From Amphimedon queenslandica (taxonomy: Eukaryota; Porifera; Demospongiae; Haplosclerida; Niphatidae): a stretch of DNA of 61,758 nucleotides. Of the stretch, positions 12,544 to 24,200 are shown piece after piece (position 1 is the first letter of the stretch; each line of letters begins with the position of its first letter). Made by a program: the position numbers and the translations under genes. The DNA is taken from positions 52,879 to 114,636 of the forward strand of contig NW_003546552.1 of the NCBI RefSeq assembly GCF_000090795.2. Direction: 5' to 3'. Under the pieces are notes generated by a model that saw only the letters and a list, made by a program, of their open reading frames with translations, had not been told where the DNA came from and searched no databases.

Positions 12544-13050
12544 CATCACTCTCCATTTCAAATATATTACATTAATATATTATTGTAAAGCATCATCATC
12601 ATCATTATTCATTATTATAATTATACTTATCTATTGTTAGAAATTTGATACAATTATGGTGTTCAAATTAATTGTCAAAGCTATAGCTTGCTTGATGTCC
12701 AGGTCTATAGCCAGGGGGTGATTGAGGTGCCTTTTACATTAATATTTTTGTTCAAATTGTTTGTGCTTCAATCAAACATGTATTTTTGATATTTTGTGTC
12801 CATCCAGGCCTACTTGCCACCCATTCTCATATTTTGTTGCCCCCTTTTGTAACCCTAGCTATGGGCCTGCGATGTGCATGAAACATTGTGTAGTACTATG
12901 CTACTATAGTGTCATACATTCTCTTCCTGGTTAACATAGTATTATGCTGCTTTCTCAAGCTTGTGTGGTATGTAGATCTGATAAAATTAAAAAGGTGGAG
13001 TTCTTTTTATTAATCCAACAATAATTGCAGGGACATGGTTGAAGCACAAA
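12544..13050. other. Spacer between sulfotransferase copies, with a small TIR element
   Basis: At about 12701-12872 the end aggtctatagccaggggg is mirrored by an end that reads, on the other strand, aggcccatagctaggg. This resembles the ends of small hAT-type non-autonomous elements. No gene is seen. An AG at 13029-13030 just upstream of copy 2 could be the acceptor of an untranslated first exon. Confidence 0.5.
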
Positions 13051-14945
13051 ATGGCCAGGTTCAGAATGGGTTATTTTTGCTGCTTTGCTCTGTTTAATTT
13101 GCTCTTCGTGTCACTATTCTTCACCAAATTCCTCACCTTCTTGTTTTCTATCTACAGTGAAGGCTTAGAGACTCCTCAGATGATTGAGAGCAGCTACAGA
13201 GACATAGAGACAGCCTTCCTCCCTCCAAAGCTAACCCCTTGCTACCAGACTGATCCAAAGTGTCTGAGCCTTCTCTCTAAAGCGGAGAGAGACACTTACG
13301 AGTCTTGTACTCGCGGAGTTAGAAAATCACTGCAAAAACTCAGACCAGTGAAAGATGGGGACTGTCGTTTCGTCAGTAGCTCCTCATCTTCCTCATCAAA
13401 CGTTAGAAGAGGACCAGTAGCACTGGCTTCCTTTCCTGGCAGTGGTAACACGTGGCTTAGAGGACTCTTAGAACTAGCCACTGGTGTATGCACTGGTTCT
13501 GTTTATTGTCACGCTCATTTTAGGATAAGGGGCTTCAATGGAGAAGGGGTCCACAGTGGATCGACGCTTGTCGTTAAAACTCACGAGTATACTTACTCGT
13601 CTCAGTTTGTGTCCACAGTCTTTATCATTCGTAATCCTTATCATGCTATCATTGCAGGAAGGACCACAGACCTTTTGGAAATAAGTAATGATACGGATCC
13701 AAATGACTCACATCTTAAAGTCCTCAGAAACAAGCAAAAATATTTTGGTGAGTTGACCAAATTTTGCCAAAATTGAAAAGTAGAGATTTCTCTATTTTTA
13801 TAATTTTTTCTGATACTTATATATGTTCTTATGTTGTGTAGAAAGTTTGAGCTGATTCTGATCAAATTTGGTTTTTTTACAAATTTTAAAAGTTGATCAA
13901 ATATTGGGTCAAAATCCAATGACTGGACATTATAAATTGAACTTTTGCGTAAAAATGTTCTATCACCTTTACAAATCAAGTTTTATTTTTCCTGTCATCG
14001 AAACAATAAGTATTAATTAAGGCCATGTTTACACAGCAACGAAAATGATGCAATCTATATAGTTTTGTGCCTGTTTTATGCTTCTGCTTACACAGAAAGG
14101 AATGAAAACAAGGTAGAATCTGGAAACGAAAATGGTGTTCTAAGTGGATACTTTAAAAACGATGCGTTTTCCGTTGCTGTGTAAACGTAGCCTAAATCAT
14201 GCTATGTTTATTTTGTCATTTAGAATAAAGAGTTTATCATTATAGTTTTATGTCTAATAGGATATAACAATAAAGACTGGGATGACTACTTAAACTATCA
14301 CATTAAGTGGTGGAGCAAGCTGATACGGTATTGGGTGGTGGGCTCCAGTGTACCAGTACTAGTGGTGAAGTTTGAGGACCTGAAACAAGATCCTGTGCAA
14401 GAGGTAAAGAGGATACTGGACTTCATTAATTATCAACAACTAACTGTTGAGGAACTGAGCCTTAAGATGAAAGATGGATTCAAGTAAGAACCAGAGTGAA
14501 TGTATTAGTGAACTTATCAATAATATGTAACAGAAAAGGTACCATTTAGCTGATAATTAAAGGTCAACTTGTACATACCACCTAGTTGAACTTATCTTTT
14601 TGGACAGAGTGCAAAAAGATTTTAACTTCTGCAAACAGTGCTTTTTCAAAAAAAAACCCTGCAATCTGACACTTTTTTCACTTTAAAGATGAATTTGATT
14701 AACCACCAAATGGTGCCTTCTATCATATTATTTAGACTGATCAATATTATTAAATACATGCATTTTTTACTACAACCTATAGTGCATTTCATAGAAACAA
14801 GACAGTTCCTGATGATATTAATAGGCTCTACACAAAGCAACAGATTCACATTGTGAATGAGCACATTAAGAAAGCTGAGGCAGCCATAAAGAGAAGCAAA
14901 ACGGGACAGAATATATCAATAGTATCATATCTACAAAAATTATAG
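13051..14945 (+). CDS. WSCD-like sulfotransferase, copy 2
   Basis: Exons 13051-13747, 14261-14483 and 14795-14945 encode 356 residues with the same intron phases as copy 1. I start at the ATG at 13051 (MARFRMGYFC), which puts a signal-anchor helix at about residues 5-35; the frame extends a little upstream but without an ATG. SFPGSGNTWLRGLLE is the PAPS loop and FIIRNPYHAII is the 3'-phosphate segment. VPVLVVKFEDLKQDP is as in copy 1. A Ser-rich run (SSSSSSSS) precedes the catalytic domain. The last exon (KNKTVPDDINRLYTKQQ) is unlike copy 1, so the acceptor or partner may differ. Confidence 0.83.
14017..14194. repeat. Palindromic MITE with tttacacagcaacg ends
   Basis: The left end is aaggccatgtttacacagca and the right end is ccgttgctgtgtaaacgtag, an inverted pair. 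It lies in the first intron of sulfotransferase copy 2. A weaker relative occurs at about 31650-31802. Confidence 0.8.
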
Positions 14946-15056
14946 TGACACTCAGATATATCTATTATTTATTAGCACGATTCATTGATTAAATATCAGG
15001 ATTTAATTTATATTTCAATCATATCAAATTTTACAGACAATTGTGATAAAGTATCA

Positions 15057-15250
15057 ATACCGTATAGCGGGTAAATTTGGAGGGGCAAAATTTTGGTGAT
15101 TGGCGTATTTTAATTTGGCAAATTTGTGGTCAAGTGCCATTGAGCATGCGTATAATGGCTCAAAATGGCGGATTTTAATTTTGGCGAATGGCTATCAAAA
15201 CGCCAAATTTGCCAAATTTAATCCCCTCCAAAATTTCCCGCTATACAGTA
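15057..15250. repeat. Palindromic MITE, taccgtatagcggg family (type copy)
   Basis: The left end ataccgtatagcgggtaaat and the right end aatttcccgctatacagta are inverted. The arms carry tggcgaat/attcgcc-type words and gagcatgcgtataatgg near the centre. It lies between the sulfotransferase and APBA stops. Confidence 0.85.
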
Positions 15251-15402
15251 CTTCCTCTGCACAATAATGTGGCATAAAATTTTTTGACAAGCTCATAAAG
15301 TGAATTTAAACATAATTATTTATTGTAACAATAATTTTTGCGAAATATTTTCTCTCGATCCCTATTATAATATATAGTCATATTCTGCTGATGATAAACG
15401 GG

Positions 15403-18400
15403 TTAAAAATACTCTGGCGCTACTTGTCCTGTTAGTAACTGATACATGATAGTGGGCATCGTCCTTATGTGTAGCTAGAAAAAAGAAAAGAGAGTAGAAG
15501 AGAGAGAGAGAGGGAGGGGTAAGAATGATAAATGAACTAAAAGGTACAATAAACAACATTTTGCTATAGTAACATTTTTGATCTTGTAAGCAACATGTTG
15601 CCTAGAATAGATAGTTGTTCTATTCTTGACAATAATTATGTTCCTTACAAGATCAAAGTTCACAAGACATGTTGTTGCCTAGCTGAATAAATATAAAAGA
15701 ATGTTCTAATAGAATTAACATTTGATCTATTCAGAGGATTAGTCACAAGAGGATACAGCTTAAAGCTTTCCATACATACATACTATTATGGCATTATACA
15801 GCTACTGTATGGAGCTATACTGTTATTATGGTACTAATAATACATTGTATACTGGTATGGTTGATAATCTGCTTACATCTCCAACTGTTGTGGATAGCAT
15901 GTGGACTATCTCCTCGTGTGTGATACCCACAGTACTGGTACCATTGATCTCAATAATCCTGTGACCTACTCTGATACCACTCCTCTCAGCTATTGACCCT
16001 CTCCATAGAGAACATATTTGAGAGAGAGAGGGAGAAAGAGGTGTGGAAGGGAGAGAGAGGGAGAGAGAGAGAGAGAGAGGGAGGGAGGGAGGGAGAGAGA
16101 GAGAGGGGTGAGGGAGAGAGAGAGAGAGGGAGGGAGATAGGAAGAGAAGGAGGGAGAGAAAGAGAGAGAGGAGAAAGAAGCAGGGGAATAAAGAAGCATG
16201 TAAAGAGAAAGGATACAATAACAGGTATTGTTGTCTTTATTTACTAACATTTCCTTCTTTAACTGAGAACCCCAGCTGGAACTTCAGGTCTGGTCTCATG
16301 ATAGTAACGTCAACCACAGCAGGACAGCTGCACGTGGTCATCTTTACTAAAGTCAAATTACGACATTTCTAGAAAGAAAAGACAAGAGGTCTAACTTTAA
16401 ATCAAAATGTACATGTATATGTACTTGCATAGTACCGTACAGAAGGAAATTTTGGAGGGACTAAATTTTGGCGAATTGCTAAACTTTGGTGATTGGCGAA
16501 TTTGTGGCCACGTGCCATTGAGCATGCGTATAATGGCTCAAAATGGCGAATTTTTATTTTGGCGAATGGCTATCAAAACGCCAAATTCGCCAAATTTAAC
16601 TACCTCCAAAATTTCCTTCCGTACGGTATTGTATTATACATATTAAGAATGACACTGGGCCATATGCTAGTACACTATAAGCTCATTACAGACCTAATTG
16701 ATGTACAACCTGACATAATTCACAGCTGCTGCATAGCAAAGGAAGCAGCTAATTTTTGAAAATAACAATAATCCACAATATAGCCACTACCTGTACATAC
16801 CATTATGTAAAGTCAAGAGTGGATACCGTATAGCGGGAAATTTTGGAGGGGATTAAATTTGGCGAATTTGGCGTTTTGATAGCCATTCGGCAAAATAAAA
16901 ATCCACCAATTTGAGCCATTATATGCATGCTCAATGGCACGTGGCCACAAATTCGCCAAATTAAAAGTCAAAGTTTAGCAATTCGCCAAAATTTAGCCCC
17001 TCCAAATTTACCCTCTATACGGTAATTGGTAAAGTAGAGTCCTTGAGTTGCTTTCAATGGCATCTGTACATGCAATTCTTGGCAAATTTTTACAATTTGA
17101 TTCTTTTTTAATACAACAAACTTTTCACTTTTAAAACAAAACCCACTCCCAGTGCTGGATACCTTAATCTGGTCAATGGCTACTCTCAGTGGCATTCCAA
17201 CTAGACTGACTCCATTGATGGAGAGGATCTGGTCCCCAACGTTAAGTAGGTTTGATCTACCAGCTGCTCCAGTCTTGTTCATGTGAGCTACTATACATGA
17301 TGGAATGACTGATCCATAGCCTGAGTCAATCACCACTAGGCCTAGTATATCGCCCTTTGGTTTAGCAAATGTAATCTGTCATGAAAGAAAGAAGAGAAGA
17401 ATATAGAATAATTAGTAACGCGGTAGCGTTACTAAGTAGGATTCACCCCCAAACAAAATGGCTGCCACGACTTTTGCAGCCTTGCTATACCGGGAAAACG
17501 AGCTCCTATGCTTACCAGACTTCTTATAAAATTTAAAGTTGCTTCAAAATACGGCTAATGACCCTGTACTAGCTATCTATTATCAAAAATGGATAGAAAA
17601 GAATTCTACATTTTTCATAATTTTTTGATATGCATGTACATGTACATGTTTGTAGACTGTTTGAGCTGATTTTAAACAAAAATCAAAGTGGCTCCAAAAC
17701 AAAGGTGGCACGAGTACAGTACACTGTATTTTTTAAATGCTTATAACTTGAAAATTTTTAGTTGGAATCAGCTCAAACTTTCTATGTAGCATAAGGACAT
17801 GAATATGTATCAGAAAATGTAACAAAAATTTGGGGTGATTTCAGAGCCATTTTTTGAAAAAAACCATGGGCTATAGTACAGGGTATTTTTCAGAATTTTG
17901 GCATTTTCTTGAAATGGCCGTATCTTAAAAATTTTTAGTTGGAATCAGCTCAAACTTTCTATGTAGCATAAGGACATCAATATGTATCGGAAAATGTAAC
18001 AAAAATTTGGGGTAATTTCGGAGCCATTTTTTGGAAAAAAAACCATGGGCTATAGTACAGGGTATTTTTCAGAATTTTGGCATTTTCTTGAAATGGCCGT
18101 ATCTTGAAAATTTTTAGTCGGAATCAGCTCAAACTTTCTATGTAGCATAAGGACATCAATATGTATCGGAAAATGTAACAAAAATTTGGGGTGAATTTGG
18201 AGCCATTTTTTGGAAAAAACCATGGGCTATAGTACAGGGTATTTTTCAGAATTTTAGTGTTTTCTTGAAATGGCCGTATCTTGAAAATTTGAAGTCGGAA
18301 TCAGCTCAAACTTTCTACACAGCACAAGGACATCAATATGTATCAGAAAATGTAATAAAAATTTGGGGTGATTTCGGAGCCATTTTTTGGAAAAAAACCA

Positions 18401-20839
18401 TGGGCTATAGTACAGGGTATTTTTCAGAAAAAGTACCAAAATATTGAATATAGTGCAGTCAAAGGATCAAATAAATTGCTATAACTCTTACTTCTCTCGT
18501 CTTATTATCATCTTTAAATGAATTCAAATCAGCTTCCGATTTAGTCTGGGAATTAAGGACGTGATTATACTCAAACTGATCCAAAGACTCCTCCTAATCA
18601 TAAATATTAGCATCAAATCTCACCCACCCCCTTTCCGCTAAACCTCACCTTGATACCATGTGACTTTAGGTACTCTTTATAGGCTGTACTGAAAGCCTGT
18701 CCTATGACCATTGCAACTATTCTGGGCTAAAAAAGAAGAAGTAACAAAGAAATAGAAGTTGTATTATTATTCTTATTCCTACATCTTCAGTGTCCAGTAC
18801 GTGACAAGTTAATTTGAGTTGTTGTCCAGGTGATGATGGTATCGTCCTGTGTGCCATTATCACCAGTGATCCCTCAATGTCTGCAACGTAGGATACAGTT
18901 CTTAGTGGGTGAGTCATTAGATCAACCTCGAAAAAAAAGAAAAAAATAACAATGTAGTTATACTGTATAATAGAAGGAAAAAAAAACGTGTCAGCGCCCG
19001 GGTTCGAACCGGGGACCTTGTGCGTGTGAGGCACACGTGATAACCGCTACACTACGCTGACAACTCATGAGCATTCCTTGCAGGATATTGAGTATTTATA
19101 TTTACCTGGGTCTTTTTATCTGCTATGACAATAGTTTTAGTACTGATCTTTAGCTCAACATCAATTCTTGGTTGTGTTTCATTTTCTGGGTCCTAGAAGA
19201 AGAAAAAATTAAAAGCAGGGGGAATCCATGGCTCACCTTAAATAACTTCACAGCTTCTCTTGCTTGCTGCATTCGTACCGTCTTTTGTGAAGTGGAGAAG
19301 ATTATTGGAGTAGAGCCAAGATACTGAAAAGGAAAAACAGAAAAAAGAGTAACAATACATGGGAAAAAAAGAGTAAAATAACATATATTATATACATATG
19401 TATATATAACAAAATTAATTATGGTACTGCTTGCAGGGAATGCTAATTTTGCTAAGTAAAAACACGACCATTTACAAGCTAAACAACACCTGAACCAAGA
19501 AAGCATTAAAACTATTTAAGGCATTTATCTTTGAGCATAAAAGTGCCGTCACTAAAAGTACAGAAACATTCACATAATATATGTGTAGGTACATAACATA
19601 ACATATCGTATAGCAGGGAATTTTTGGAGAAGCTAAATTTTGGCAAAATTCCTAACTTTTGATGATTGGTGGTTTTTAATTTGGAGAATTTGTGGCCATG
19701 TGCCATTGAACATGAGTAAACATGGTACAAAATGGTGGATTTAATTTTGAGCAAATGCTGTCAAATGCAAAATTTGCCAAAATTTCCCCTTCTAAAATTA
19801 CAACCTATACAATATAATTTGTAATAAATGAATTACTGTACTTGTGCCTGGTAGACTACTCCTGTCACTAATTGTTCTGTGGTTAGCTGGGGCAGTCCTG
19901 GTATTGAGGCTACAATACAAAAAATACAAATTCAACAACTAATAATTATTATTGTCATTTACTAGAAGTGGGTGAAGATACTTCTGTAGGAGATTCTCCC
20001 TATGGAATATAATAATTAATTCTCCATTACAAAAACACTCTCTCTCTTTCTCCTCTTACTTCACGATGATCCTCTGATAATTCAACTTGTACTAGTTCCC
20101 TGTGATCGGTGGTATCACTTGATATTTCAAATCGCTCAACGTCCTCCGAAAATCTAACCGTTCGCACCTCCGGTCTCCTAGCAACCCCGTCCTCTTCAGT
20201 GGGCGTGGCCTCACGCCCATCCTCCTCCCCTGGACTCGTCTCATCCTCTCTAGTGGGCGTGGCTTCCTTGTCTCCATTTTCCGTATTTTGTTCCTCATTG
20301 GTGGGCGTGGACTCTCTATCCTGTACAGGCGAAGCGTCACCCTCAGATTGAGTGACCAATCCATTGCTCTTTCCGACTTCTTCCAATCCACCATTACCCT
20401 CTACCTCATTCCCTCTCTCTCCATTCTCATCTTGTTCATTATCATTAGTCTCAGCAGTTTCATTACGACCTTCATCGCCGTTACTTTCTCTCTCATCGCT
20501 GTCCCCTCCATTTGTTTTCTCTTCTTCTTTACTCCCATTTTCCTTTCCTTCTTCTTTACTTCCATTCTCTCCTTCTTTGTCTCCATTCTCTCCTTCATCG
20601 TCTCCATTCTCTCCTTTTTCTTCCTCTCCTCCTTTAGTCTTCTTCTCGGTCTCATCTTCTTTCTTTCTTTCATCCACTACTTGGCCAGTCACCGATCCAT
20701 TTTCTCCATTCTTTAAAGGGACTCCTTCCTCCTCTTTCTCTCCTCCTGCCTCATTTCCCGACGGCTCGTTCTTCCCGATAGGAGGAGTGTTTCCTTCTTC
20801 TCTAGTTTCAATGACCTCTTCTTCATTTGTACCTTCCAT
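15403..20839 (-). CDS. APBA: Mint/X11-type adaptor (PTB–PDZ–PDZ), APBA homologue
   Basis: Twelve exons (minus): 20060-20839, 19963-19999, 19842-19909, 19237-19323, 19106-19192, 18783-18926, 18649-18726, 18492-18593, 17163-17375, 16249-16368, 15877-16017 and 15403-15474, giving 642 residues. Residues 1-260 are acidic and low-complexity, with repeated [12 protein letters not shown] units. The PTB domain covers about 275-430 ([37 protein letters not shown]). PDZ1 starts at about 462 ([31 protein letters not shown]). PDZ2 starts at about 555 ([16 protein letters not shown]). The C-terminus [17 protein letters not shown] matches the X11 tail. Mint proteins are membrane-traffic adaptors that bind APP-like NPxY tails. 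No CASK- or Munc18-binding region is recognisable. The exon at 15877-16017 lacks a visible AG acceptor (see findings). Confidence 0.93.
16018..16190. repeat. (GA)n/(CT)n low-complexity tract in APBA intron
   Basis: Over 160 bp of GAGAGG purine repeat on the plus strand, a pyrimidine tract on the gene strand, abuts the exon at 15877-16017. The reading frames across it are artefacts of the repeat. Confidence 0.9.
16432..16629. repeat. Palindromic MITE, taccgtat family
   Basis: The left end agtaccgtacagaaggaaat and the right end atttccttccgtacggtatt are inverted. The arms share ggaggga and ggcgaat words with 15057-15250. It lies in the APBA intron. Confidence 0.85.
16824..17026. repeat. Palindromic MITE, taccgtatagcggg family
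   Basis: The left end gataccgtatagcgggaaat and the right end aaatttaccctctatacggt are inverted. It is the third copy within 2 kb and lies in the same APBA intron as the 16432 copy. Confidence 0.85.
17640..18440. repeat. Tandem array of a ~177-bp dispersed repeat
   Basis: The word ggaatcagctcaaactttct recurs at about 17763, 17940, 18119 and 18297, a spacing of 176-179 bp. Each unit also contains a run ending in catgggctatagtacagggt. It lies in the APBA intron between exons 8 and 9. Single or paired copies occur at 30900-31220, 32130-32480, 36955-37080, 43990-44350, 44580-44960 and 52880-53270. Confidence 0.85.
18989..19061 (-). tRNA. tRNA-Val (anticodon CAC), inside APBA intron
   Basis: On the minus strand the seven-pair acceptor stem GTCAGCG/CGCTGAC closes. 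The D arm follows. The anticodon stem TGTGC/GCACA encloses a seven-base loop with CAC at its centre. The T arm CCCGG-TTCGAAC-CCGGG is perfect. Box B (GGTTCGAACC) is intact and no intron is visible. The gene sits between APBA exons 5 and 6 on the same strand. A T-run (AAAAAA on plus) just past the 3' end can terminate RNA polymerase III. Confidence 0.93.
19603..19816. repeat. Palindromic MITE, taccgtat family (diverged)
   Basis: The left end atcgtatagcagggaatttt and the right end aaattacaacctatacaata are inverted. The centre gtgccattgaacatgagtaa matches the centre of 15057-15250. Confidence 0.75.
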
Positions 20840-21210
20840 TGTTCAGTAAATTTTAACCCTTTTATGTTATGATCCCAAATCTGCTAGTCAGTCCTCGCTA
20901 CGTTGATGCTCTATGCTACCAAAGCATCGAAGACAATGAGACTCAAGAGAGAAATGAAGAATGGATTTTACAAGAGAGATTTCAGAGAAAATTAATTATC
21001 ACTTTCTATCTTGATTTTTCTTTATTATTATTGGGCCTCCCTTTAAATAGAGTCGGCAACAATGAATTTGATTGTTTACGGTAGGGTGGAGCTGCCCCAT
21101 GAATGATGAAGAAAAATGGTAACACATTTTGAGGTGTAAGTTGGAGGCATAGAAACAATCTCACGCCTTGGTTTCATATAAATGAGGGAGCGCAGACCCA
21201 ATTAAAAGAC
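20840..21210. promoter_or_regulatory. Shared divergent promoter region, APBA / coiled-coil gene
   Basis: Only 371 bp separate the two start codons, which point away from each other. No other gene is visible, so both promoters must lie here or overlap the 5' exons. No TATA box can be assigned confidently. Confidence 0.6.
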
Positions 21211-24200
21211 ATGGATAGAACTGTAAGTCCCTGTCACGCTCTTAAATAAGACTTGACTCTCTTCTTATCGCAAGGAACGAGAAGTAGCCAGGACTCCAGT
21301 CAAATCACGCATACCCATTCCTACAAGGGAAGCTGGGCATACAGGTGCTAGGACAAGTAGTTCTCCTCCTGTTACTAGCCCTTTTCAAACTCCTTTAGCT
21401 AGTCCAAGCCGCATACCAGGTAAATTGATCACTGCTTTGTTTACATTGTTTACTCTTGACTATTGTCCTTTTGGTAGTTGCAATTAGAAGGTCACCAAAG
21501 CATCAAGTGCCTACAAAAATGGCAACTCCAGAGACTAACACTTCTCCTCATCACTTTTCTCCAACCTCCTCCTCTGTCTCTTCTCAAATCCTCAGCAGTA
21601 TTGCACCCTCACCATCAGAGACACCCAAACACTCCGTTCCTGCTGCACAATTATTTGCTAGTGAGAAGGAAGGAGAAGAAATCTACTTGCCTACTATTAC
21701 CTCAACAGGTCCAGGAGTGAGCACTCCATTGTATACAGTATCAACACCTACCACTGCCTCAATCCAGCCAATGCAGCACATCAGGGCTCCATATCTATTG
21801 TCACAGCAGCAGCATTACACTACAGGAGCAGGCCTTGCATCAAACACGACACAAACAACTCAAAGTATCTTAAGTGATTTTGGTAAATTCTCAGCCCCAC
21901 AGTACATGCCTAGTGTCATATATAACCTCCCAAGTGATCTGGAGTCGTTTTATAATCAGCAACACATGAATAGCGACTCTACCAATGGGGCCACGTCTGA
22001 GCATAGCACGCTCACCCTCTCTAGTCTCTCCATTCCTTCAAAGGTCTCTGTTCTTTCTGCTGGTGGAGGTTCTGCTACTCAAGTTAGTAGCATACACCAT
22101 ACTACTCCTGTAATGGAAGGAAAGCCATTCAACATGTCGGGACAATTTTCTTTTCTTCCCGAAACAAAATTTCAACCGCAGGCTATCGTAGATAAAGTAT
22201 TATACCAATTTTTAAACATAAAGTTTATCTTTTATTGTAGGAAAATATCATTAATAAGGAGTTAAGAGAGACAAAATCAATGGTTGAATTCCTTGAGACA
22301 GAAAACAGATTGATACAGGAAAAGTGCTCAAAATTTGAAGGTATAAACACCTAAGCCTTAATTAGTCTTCTTTAAATTCTATTCATTAACATCTTCGTAT
22401 GCTTCTTACACCTCACTGGTGATGCATCCATATCATTGTAACGCCTTATTTGATTTCTTTGCTTCCTACTATGATATATAGCTGAGAATGCAAGTCTTCA
22501 GTTTAAAATATCTCAGTTGGAGGAACAAGCTAAGCAACTGAGACAGAGCCATTTAGAAGATCACAGCAAAGCATTGGGGAATAAAGAAGGAGAGCATGCA
22601 GGTCTTGTTGAGCAGTTGTCACAAGTTATGCAAGAAAAACAAGCACTAGCTAACCAAGTGAGCCAGAATCGTTCTTATCCTTCATGCTTTTCAATGATTT
22701 TTAATTAATTATAATAGCTCCTTTCTCTACAAAATGAGCACAGTCTCTGCACTCAGCAAATGCACATTGCTTCAACCATCAGCTCTGACAATGACAAACA
22801 GCTAAACACACTGAGGGTGGAGTTGCAAGAAATGCAAGAGAAAGTGAGAGTCCTCCAAGATGCACTGAGAGCTGCAGGGAATGAAAAGGAGAACTTGAGA
22901 AGAGGATATGAGCTGGATAAGACACACTTGACTGAGGCTGAGTCTTCTTGCAAGACACTCAAGCAGAATCTTGATGCTGCAACAAAAAAACTTGAAGAGT
23001 CGCGTCAGAAAGTTTTTGCTAAAGATGAGCTACTTAGCCACAAAGAAAGCGAGCTCTCAATGGTCCAGGGAGAGTTAAGCATGCTGAGGGATAATTATAG
23101 GAGCCTTACTAGTAATCATGAGTCTGTCTTACTTGAATTACAAGTACTTAAACAAGACTTGGAAAATAAGAAAAGGTATAGTAGTAATAATTATATATTG
23201 TTGTTATTATTGTTATTATTATCATTATTGTTGTTGTTGTTTCCTTAGGCAATTGCTTGAAAACCTCCAAAGGAAAGAGGCAGGAGATGCAAATATAAGA
23301 GAAGTCAGTGAGAAACTATTTATCTTAGAGAGGGAACACAAGGAGAAAGAGACAACACTTGAGAACGAGATAAAGGAGAGGAAGAGGCTGGAAACAGAAC
23401 TCACCTCTTTGAGACGTAAAAATGAAAAGATGGGTCAACAACTTGCACTAAAAGACACTGCAATGAAGAAACAAGAAAGAGACATAGCCAATCTGATGAT
23501 TGAAAAGGAGAGGCTACAGTCCCAAGTATCAGGAAGAGAGAATGAACTAAGGAACTTTCAAGTCTCCAAAGAGCAAGATGTCTCGGAACTCAAAAATCTT
23601 AAATCAGCAATGGAAGTCAAAATGAAAGCACTTCATGATGTAAGAGAAATTTATAGCAAAAATAATTATTGTTTTATGTTCTTTTTTTTCATAATAGACA
23701 ATTGAAGAAAAGGAAGAAACCATTAAAAGTTTGGCACTTCAAAACAAGACGCTTGGCTGCTCTGTAGAATATGAGAAGGAGAGGAACGTGTCACAAAATC
23801 AAGAGCTCTCAAGACTCAAGGAAGAACTAGAGTCCTTTAAACAACAGTGCCTGGCATTAGAAAATGAGAAGCATAACCTATCACTCACTGCCACAACAAA
23901 AGTAAACAGTATTGGAAATATGAATAAGTTTTATGTTATATAATTTTGCAGGAAAAGGCACTAACAGAGACTGAGAGCTTCATGAGGAAACAGATAGAAG
24001 GGCTGGAGCAAGAAAATAAATCCAAGGAAGCAAAGATGTATAGCACCTCTGTACAACTGACTCAGAAGGAAGCTGAGCTTGAGAGGACAATGGGTAAAGT
24101 GTCCGACCTTCAGACTCAACTTGTCCTTTTAACAGCAGATGTTGAGAATTACAAGGTACAATAAAATAAAAAGTGCATGTATCATTAGTATGAAAGTCTT

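Noticed and set aside
15826..16250. Several Ser/Leu/Pro-rich or Glu/Arg-rich frames
   Set aside because: They are translations of the (GA)n/(CT)n tract; only the segment 15877-16017 (minus) is real coding sequence.
17640..18440. CRISPR-like array
   Set aside because: Repeats and intervening sequence are all homologous between units, so this is a simple tandem repeat in a eukaryotic intron.
20109..20849. Overlapping plus-strand frames rich in Ser/Phe/Pro (up to 165 codons)
   Set aside because: They are shadows of the Glu-rich first exon of APBA on the minus strand; reverse-complemented GAA/GAG gives Ser/Phe/Pro.
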